Shown here: positions 59,037 to 64,000 of the stretch, piece by piece | Position numbering within the stretch: the first letter of the stretch is position 1 | Layout of the letters: each line of letters opens with the position of its first letter | Origin: Streptomyces sp. NBC_01216 | GTDB taxonomy: Bacteria > Actinomycetota > Actinomycetes > Streptomycetales > Streptomycetaceae | NCBI RefSeq assembly: GCF_035994945.1 | Contig: NZ_CP108677.1 | Location: forward strand, 2,914,001 to 2,978,000 | Length of the DNA: 64,000 bases | Direction: 5' to 3' | Made by a program: the position numbers and the translations under genes | The notes under the pieces: generated by a model | What the model was told of the DNA's origin: nothing | Seen by the model: only the letters and a program-made list of their open reading frames with translations | Databases searched by the model: none

Positions 59037-61099
59037 TGGATCTCGACGCGCTCAGGTTCGGGGACTTCTCGAAGCTCGGTACGGCCGCCGGTGACTGGGA
59101 GGCGATGGGCAAGAAGCTGTGGGAGCTGGAGTCGGACGCCCGTGACGACCTCGGCGGCAAGGCTGCCAAGGCGAACTGGGAGGGCGTGAACGCCACCGTC
59201 ACCAAGGAGTTCATCGGCAAGACGGCCAAGGAGTTCGCCGACGCCGCCACGCAGGCGACCAGCATCGCCAACATCCTCAAGGACACCCACGGCGAACTCG
59301 TCGGATACAAGCAGCAGTTGAACGAGGCGATCGAGCAGGGCCTGACCCGGAACCTGACGGTGGTGGAGACCGGGAACGGTGGATTCACCGTCACCATGAA
59401 CATCCACCCCGACCGAGCCGCCAAGGGCCACGAAGTGCCGGAGCACACCCAGGCCGACGTCACCGCCCTGCGCGATCAGGTACAGAGGATCCTGGAGCAG
59501 GCGACCGAGAGCGACACCACCGCCGGGCAGGCGCTGACCATGCTCGTCAGCCAGACCCCGTACGGCTTCTCGGACGCCGCCTACTACAACCGGGACCGTG
59601 CCGCGCAGGCCATGAAGGACGCCGAGCGGATCGCGGACCTCCTGAAGACCAAGGGGGACGACCTGTCCCCCGAGGAGTTCGACCGGCTGAACAGGGAACT
59701 CGCCGCCTACAAGGACGACCGGCTCTTCCAGGAGAAGCTCGCCACCACGCTCGGCCCGCGCGGCGTCCTCGACTTCTGGGCCGACCTCTCGGACGGATCG
59801 GACGGCGGCGACCTCCAGCGCGCCCGGCTCAAGGAACTGGGGGACTTCCAGCGGAACCTGTCCTTCGTCCTGGCCGGTGCCACCCAGTCGGACAGCCCGG
59901 CCATGCGCGGCTGGGAGAACGACATGGTGAGGCTCGGCGAGGAGCGGATCCAGACGCGCGGCAGCCAGGTGTACGGCTACCAGCTGATGAGCAATCTGAT
60001 GCGGACCGGTGACTGGGACGACCGCTTCCTCAACGACTACGGCAACAAGCTCGTCGAGACCGAGAAGAAGATGAAGCTCCCGGCCAACTACTGGAACGCC
60101 GGGGCGCCGCCGATGCCGAAGATGAACTTCATCGGCGAGGACTTCGGCCGGGACCCGATGACCGGGTTCATGACGGCACTGTCCGCCAGCCCCAACGCGG
60201 CCACCGAGTTCTTCAACGCCACCGAGCCCGACGACAACGCGGCGTACGTCCTCGGCGACCGCCAGGTCTTCGACGACACGCCGCTGGACAACAAGGACGG
60301 CAACTCCGCGTTCGACGCCACCGGCGCCGCGCTGGCCGCCGCCGCCACCGGCATGAACCCGAACGACCCGACGGCCCCCCAGGTCGAGCTCACCCCCGAG
60401 CACCGTAAGGTCCTCGACCGGTCGCTGGAGTACCTGTCGGCGCGCGGCGACGACTTCCCGCCGGAGATACGCGACGACATGGCGAAGACCCTCTCCCGCC
60501 ACAGCGACGTCGTGCACCACTCGATGAGCTCCCTGTCGGACAACGGCAAGGACCCGCGCCTGCTGGACCGGCAGGCGCTCCTGGAGGTGAGCAAGCAGAT
60601 CTCGCGTGACCAGAATGCGTACGGCATGATCAACGAGGCCATGAACCAGGAGATCATCAGAGACATCCACGAGGACGACCAGAGGCACACCAAGGAGACG
60701 CTGCGGCGTGGCGGCGCCACCATCGGCTTCCTGGAGCAGGCCCGCTACATGGCCATGGAGACCGACAAGGAGGATCCCTCCTGGGACGCCAAGTGGGGCT
60801 ACCACGGCTTCGGTGGCGCGGCGAACTTCATCCCCGTCGTCGGCGACGCGGTGCAGCGCGGGGTGGACGCCCTTGCCTACCAGTGGCAGCTCGACGAGCA
60901 GGACCGCATCGACGACGAGATCAAGGAGCAGAACGGGAAGACGTTCGAGCACCGGTCGAACCAGCTCAGGACCATTGCCGAGGAGTGGGCGAAGATCAAC
61001 CCTAGTCACGGGGAAACGCCGTACCTGCTTGAAGAAGAAATCAATGGCGCGGCGTTGAACGGAAACGACCAGGCCAAGGGTCTGGCAGGTGCCAAGTGA
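59036..61099 (+). CDS. Large helical protein, DUF6571-like putative type VII substrate
   Basis: 687-aa protein, mostly helical, no signal peptide. The N-terminal 100 residues (D-F-S-K-L-G-T-A-A-G-D-W-E-A-M and A-N-W-E-G-V-N) form a long WXG-like hairpin. The rest resembles the actinobacterial DUF6571 family (V-L-D-F-W-A-D-L-S, A-Y-V-L-G-D-R). Near the C-terminus F-G-G-A-A-N-F-I-P-V-V-G-D-A-V-Q-R-G is a Gly/Ala-rich hydrophobic segment. It is coupled by TGATG to the small WXG-like partner and by GTGA to a lipoprotein. It may be a secreted effector or structural factor; function unknown. Confidence 0.65.
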   Translation: MDLDALRFGDFSKLGTAAGDWEAMGKKLWELESDARDDLGGKAAKANWEGVNATVTKEFIGKTAKEFADAATQATSIANILKDTHGELVGYKQQLNEAIEQGLTRNLTVVETGNGGFTVTMNIHPDRAAKGHEVPEHTQADVTALRDQVQRILEQATESDTTAGQALTMLVSQTPYGFSDAAYYNRDRAAQAMKDAERIADLLKTKGDDLSPEEFDRLNRELAAYKDDRLFQEKLATTLGPRGVLDFWADLSDGSDGGDLQRARLKELGDFQRNLSFVLAGATQSDSPAMRGWENDMVRLGEERIQTRGSQVYGYQLMSNLMRTGDWDDRFLNDYGNKLVETEKKMKLPANYWNAGAPPMPKMNFIGEDFGRDPMTGFMTALSASPNAATEFFNATEPDDNAAYVLGDRQVFDDTPLDNKDGNSAFDATGAALAAAATGMNPNDPTAPQVELTPEHRKVLDRSLEYLSARGDDFPPEIRDDMAKTLSRHSDVVHHSMSSLSDNGKDPRLLDRQALLEVSKQISRDQNAYGMINEAMNQEIIRDIHEDDQRHTKETLRRGGATIGFLEQARYMAMETDKEDPSWDAKWGYHGFGGAANFIPVVGDAVQRGVDALAYQWQLDEQDRIDDEIKEQNGKTFEHRSNQLRTIAEEWAKINPSHGETPYLLEEEINGAALNGNDQAKGLAGAK

Positions 61100-61605
61100 G
61101 GCGCGGCGCGATCGTGACGATCGCCGTGATCGTCGCTCTGGCGGGCGCGGGATGCACGGAGAAGAAGGAAGAGTACGCCACGCCCAGCAAGCTGTGCGGG
61201 GTCCCGGTCGACCCGGCCGTGCTGCGGCCGGTGCTGCTGCCGGGCGAGAAGTTGACCACCAGTACGGCGTACTCGAACCCGACGACACAGCGTTGTTCCG
61301 TGGCCGTCGACGGAGAGCGCGTCCTCTCCCTGGAGAGCAGCGCGGACGAGAAGTACGAGGCGCTGTGGGACTACCAGATCGCGGGTGGCACACCCGTGGA
61401 CATCGGCGATGAAGGGCGTGCGAACGATACGGCCGTCGGCGCCCATGGACGTTGTGTCCTCAAGGGTGAGGAGCGGGACTTCTATGCGCTGGCCATGCGT
61501 TTCTACCCCAAGAAGGATGACGCCGCCGCCCGCAGGGAGGCCCTGATCCGGTTCATGGCCGCTTACCTTCCCGCCGCGCGGAAGGCGGCCGGCTGCGCGG
61601 ACTGA
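61096..61605 (+). CDS. Small lipoprotein of the WXG/DUF6571 cluster
   Basis: 169-aa lipoprotein. A signal peptide ends at the lipobox A-G-A-G-C (about residue 20). The mature part has several Cys (L-C-G-V-P-V, R-C-S-V, R-C-V-L, G-C-A-D at the end), fitting an extracellular disulfide-stabilised fold. GTG at 61096 overlaps the previous stop. Its tight coupling suggests it acts with or protects against the secreted partner (inference). Confidence 0.75.
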   Translation: MRRGAIVTIAVIVALAGAGCTEKKEEYATPSKLCGVPVDPAVLRPVLLPGEKLTTSTAYSNPTTQRCSVAVDGERVLSLESSADEKYEALWDYQIAGGTPVDIGDEGRANDTAVGAHGRCVLKGEERDFYALAMRFYPKKDDAAARREALIRFMAAYLPAARKAAGCAD

Positions 61606-61697
61606 GGGCCGCGGGGCCGGCGGCCGTCCGGGTGAATCCCGCCCGGACGGCGCCGGTCCCGTGCCGGCACGGGACCGCGCTCGGCGAGGCTGGCGGC

Positions 61698-62204
61698 ATG
61701 AGAAGCAGCGATCTGCTCCTGGACGCGTTCGACCGCGTACGGGAATCCGTGCACGCGGCCGTGCGGGGTCTGACCGAGGACGACCTGACCGCGCGTGTCG
61801 ATCCCGACGCCAACTCGATCGCCTGGCTGGTCTGGCACCTCACCCGCATCCAGGACGATCACGTCGCGGGTGCGTTCGGCACCGCGCAGGTGTGGACCGA
61901 GGACGACTGGATCTCCGCCTTCGGTCTCGGTTTCCCGCCGGGGGCGACCGGCTACGGTCACTCCCGCGCGCAGGTCGCCGCCGTCCGCGCCCCGGCGGAC
62001 CTGCTGCTCGGCTACTACGATGCCGTGCACGCCCGCACGCTGGAGCACCTGGAAACCCTCACCGAAGCGGACCTCGACCGTGTGGTGGACGAGGCGTGGG
62101 ACCCACCGGTGACCCTCGGTGTCCGCCTGGTGAGCGTGATCACCGACGACAACCAGCACGCGGGCCAGGCGGCCTACGTCCGGGGCATGCTGGAACGGCG
62201 GTAG
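61698..62204 (+). CDS. DinB-family (DUF664-like) metal-binding protein
   Basis: 168-aa four-helix protein. His residues placed for metal binding are in W-H-L-T-R-I-Q-D-D-H and D-N-Q-H-A-G-Q-A-A-Y. In actinobacteria relatives often act as mycothiol-dependent transferases. ATG at 61698 has GAGG about 9 nt upstream. Confidence 0.85.
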   Translation: MRSSDLLLDAFDRVRESVHAAVRGLTEDDLTARVDPDANSIAWLVWHLTRIQDDHVAGAFGTAQVWTEDDWISAFGLGFPPGATGYGHSRAQVAAVRAPADLLLGYYDAVHARTLEHLETLTEADLDRVVDEAWDPPVTLGVRLVSVITDDNQHAGQAAYVRGMLERR

Positions 62205-62246
62205 GGCCGGGCCCGCGCCCCGGCAGGGCGGGGGACGCCGGGACGC

Positions 62247-62560
62247 TCACCGCACCGGGACCGTCGCCCAGACCGTCTTGCCGACGACGCGGGGCGCTGA
62301 CACCCCAGGCGGTGGTGAGGGCGACGACGAGCAGCAGCCCGTACGCCCTCGTCGGGTACCGCCACCGGCTCCGGCCGGCTGTCCCCGCGCGCGTCGCAGA
62401 CCGCGATGCGGACCTGGTCCCCGTACGGGACGAGGTGTAACGCGAAGTCGCGCCCGGCCACCCGGCCGTGGCGCACCGCGGTACGGCGCACTTGTTCCGT
62501 GCGCTCGGCAGAATCGTCAAGGTGCTGCGCCGCAACGCTCGGCTGAGCCAGGCGGAGCCG
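62247..62560 (-). pseudogene. Decayed ATP-binding (RsbW/HATPase-type) protein
   Basis: Reading leftward: V-R-R-T-A-V-R-H-G-R-V-A-G-R-D-F, then V-R-I-A-V-C-D-A-R-G-D in one frame, Y-G-L-L-L-V-V-A-L-T-T-A-W-G-V in a second frame, and V-V-G-K-T-V-W-A-T-V-P-V-R then a stop in a third stretch. This is the end of an anti-sigma-type HATPase broken by at least two frameshifts. It is divergent from the XRE remnant, the normal layout of this triad. Confidence 0.65.
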
Positions 62561-62898
62561 GCGGAGGCCACGCACTGCAGCGAGGACCTGCGAGGACCTG
62601 CCCGGACGTCCACCGCGAGCAACCGCGGCGGGTGCGGGAGGTGGCCACGCGGCGGACGGTCGACCTTCAGGTGATGCCCCTGGACCGGCCCGAACACCCC
62701 TATCTGGGTGGCGCGTTCATCCTGCTGACCCCGCGCGGTCGGCGGGAGGTGGCCTATACCGAGATCTACGGTCACGCCCGGCTGATCACCGACCCGGAAG
62801 AGGCACGCCAGTACGCCGAGCGCTATGGCATCATCCGGGCGCGGGCGCTCACACCGCAGGAGTCCCTGACCTGGATCGAGAAACTGCCGGGAGAATGA
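62468..62898 (+). pseudogene. Internally deleted XRE-DUF5753 regulator
   Basis: The N-terminal piece reads F-R-A-L-G-R-I-V-K-V-L-R-R-N-A-R-L-S-Q-A (helix-turn-helix start). A 10-bp tandem duplication of GAGGACCTGC at 62581-62600 shifts the frame. From about 62610 the end of a DUF5753 domain is readable (D-R-P-E-H-P-Y-L-G-G-A-F, Y-A-E-R-Y-G-I-I-R-A, T-W-I-E-K-L). Most of the middle of the protein is missing. Confidence 0.65.
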
Positions 62899-63083
62899 TG
62901 AACACCACGGAACTGACCTGGTTCAAGAGCGGTCACAGCGACTCCGAGGGCGGCGAGTGCGTCGAGGTCGCCGCCCATCCCGCCGTGCACGTGCGCGACT
63001 CCAAGAACGCCGACGGCCCCCGGCTCACCCTCGCCCCCGCCTCCCGGGCGGCCTTCGCCACCGCCGTGGCATCCGGCATGTGA
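62895..63083 (+). CDS. DUF397 protein
   Basis: 62-aa protein: L-T-W-F-K-S-G-H-S-D-S-E-G-G-E-C-V-E-V-A, then V-H-V-R-D-S-K and a closing F-A-T-A-V-A-S-G-M. DUF397 proteins pair with XRE-DUF5753 regulators and act as anti-regulators in the Streptomyces family to which WhiJ belongs. It is intact although its regulator partner is broken. ATG 62895 overlaps the remnant's stop. Confidence 0.85.
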   Translation: MMNTTELTWFKSGHSDSEGGECVEVAAHPAVHVRDSKNADGPRLTLAPASRAAFATAVASGM

Positions 63084-63271
63084 CCAGCGGGAAGTACCTC
63101 CTCTTCGACGTCGAGCGGGGACGCGTCCGGGACCCGGCTGATCGTGGACGCCGCCTCTCCTGAACCCCGTTCGTCGTCCACGGCCTCTGCGTTCGCCGGG
63201 ACCACACCCGCCTCCTTCACTATCGTCGGAGGTGGAGCCCACGGGACGGGAACGGGGAACGGGGAACGGCC

Positions 63272-64000
63272 ATGACCGAGGAACAGCGGCATGCCGTGCT
63301 GTCCTTGGGCATTGCCCTGGAGCGGACCGAGGACGGGTCGTCTCCGCGTCTCGGGCTCGACCCGCTGGAGCAGGCCCCACGGCACTCCGAGGACGTCGTG
63401 GCCGTGCTGGGCGACTTCCGGTACGAGCCACTGCCCCCGCCGGGCGAAGGGCCCGTCGGCCACCTGCGGCAGGTGGAGAGCGCGGTGGTCAGCCAGGACG
63501 TCGACGTCCTGATCGTGCACCTCGTGGGCCACGGTGAGCTCGCCGAGGAGCGCAGCGAGAAACTCTACGTCCTCGACGGGGACGGCAGGCGGCTGGCGCG
63601 GCCCGTGGCCTCGTGGATCGAACTGATCGAGGACCATCCGGACGAGCACCGTCCGATGACGCTGTTCATCCTCGACGTCTGCTACGCGGGCGAACCGGCC
63701 GTGCGGGCCTGGCACGGCCGGATGGACGTGGCCAGGCGCAGGGCCTGGGTGCTCGCCGCCACCGGGCCGCGGGACACCGCCTTCGGCTACCGGCTGAGCC
63801 GGGCCGTCGTCCGGGTCCTGGAGAAGTACCGCAACCGCGAGGTGCGCTTCGACCCGTCGGTGCGGTACATCCCGCCCGGAACGTTCTTCCGGGAGATCGA
63901 CCGCACGGTCAACGACCTGGTGGCCGAGGCCCCGGGGAACCTTCCGCAGTCGATCCTCACCAGTCTCGTGCCGGCCCACGCGGACCTGTCGGGGCTGCCG
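63272..64000 (+). CDS. Caspase-like (peptidase C14-type) protein, N-terminal part
   Basis: An open frame of 243 codons runs off the window. The catalytic dyad is visible: His87 in V-H-L-V-G-H-G-E and Cys137 in I-L-D-V-C-Y-A-G-E, matching the G-H-G and D-x-C-x-x-G pattern of caspase-like peptidases. The sequence after the domain (S-I-L-T-S-L-V-P-A-H-A-D-L-S-G-L-P) resembles the linker found in Streptomyces caspase-STAND proteins that continue with a P-loop NTPase and WD40 repeats; this part cannot be checked here. ATG at 63272 lies behind a 7-bp repeat of GGAACGG units at about 63247-63270. Domain call good, full architecture inferred. Confidence 0.8.
   Translation, partial: MTEEQRHAVLSLGIALERTEDGSSPRLGLDPLEQAPRHSEDVVAVLGDFRYEPLPPPGEGPVGHLRQVESAVVSQDVDVLIVHLVGHGELAEERSEKLYVLDGDGRRLARPVASWIELIEDHPDEHRPMTLFILDVCYAGEPAVRAWHGRMDVARRRAWVLAATGPRDTAFGYRLSRAVVRVLEKYRNREVRFDPSVRYIPPGTFFREIDRTVNDLVAEAPGNLPQSILTSLVPAHADLSGLP

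Overview
The window is very GC-rich, uses GTG and TTG starts freely, and has operons held together by ATGA/GTGA stop-start overlaps. It carries the futalosine menaquinone genes, a 14-gene nuo operon, LuxR-type two-component genes, Ser/Thr kinases with extracellular domains and an LAxTG sortase substrate. Together these point to the conserved core of a Streptomyces chromosome. The gene order resembles the S. coelicolor nuo/kor/mqn region (recalled, not searched).

Layout: 1-2326 (-) is the start of a second, partial complex I set (nuoA2, B2, C2, H2) with no nuoD between C2 and H2. 2482-6117 (+) holds two paralogous sensor kinases, each preceded by a related palindrome, then one LuxR-type response regulator. 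6391-9388 (+) is korAB. 9561-14804 (-) encodes a lipoprotein and two kinase/substrate-binding-protein fusions. 15044-28716 is a mixed metabolic and secreted block: RarD, VOC protein, M28 peptidase, LolA-like protein, polyprenyl diphosphate synthase, CocE-type hydrolase, LAxTG wall protein, fumarylacetoacetase, secreted intradiol dioxygenase and an AraC regulator. 28927-44908 (-) is the full nuoA-N operon with an extra 41-codon ORF wedged between nuoG and nuoH. 45617-49612 has an NlpC/P60 protein, a decayed LuxR fragment, a VapBC-like module bounded by 32-nt repeats and a geranylgeranyl-reductase-type oxidoreductase. 49620-54027 (-) has menG, a truncated amidohydrolase, mqnC and mqnA. From 54195 onward the region is accessory-like: a cold-shock gene with a hairpin leader, a TIR-bounded element of broken genes, a third membrane kinase followed by a WXG/DUF6571-like secreted set, a decayed ATPase/XRE-DUF5753/DUF397 triad, and the start of a caspase-like protein at the edge.

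Functionally, much of the window serves one respiratory theme. The mqn genes, the prenyl synthase, menG and the reductase build and tailor menaquinone. Complex I reduces it, and KorAB feeds reduced ferredoxin from 2-oxoglutarate. Around this core sit envelope sensing and secretion genes. A family of short palindromic repeats recurs at least six times, with one edge usually overlapping a stop codon. Several decayed regulators mark sites of insertion or deletion.
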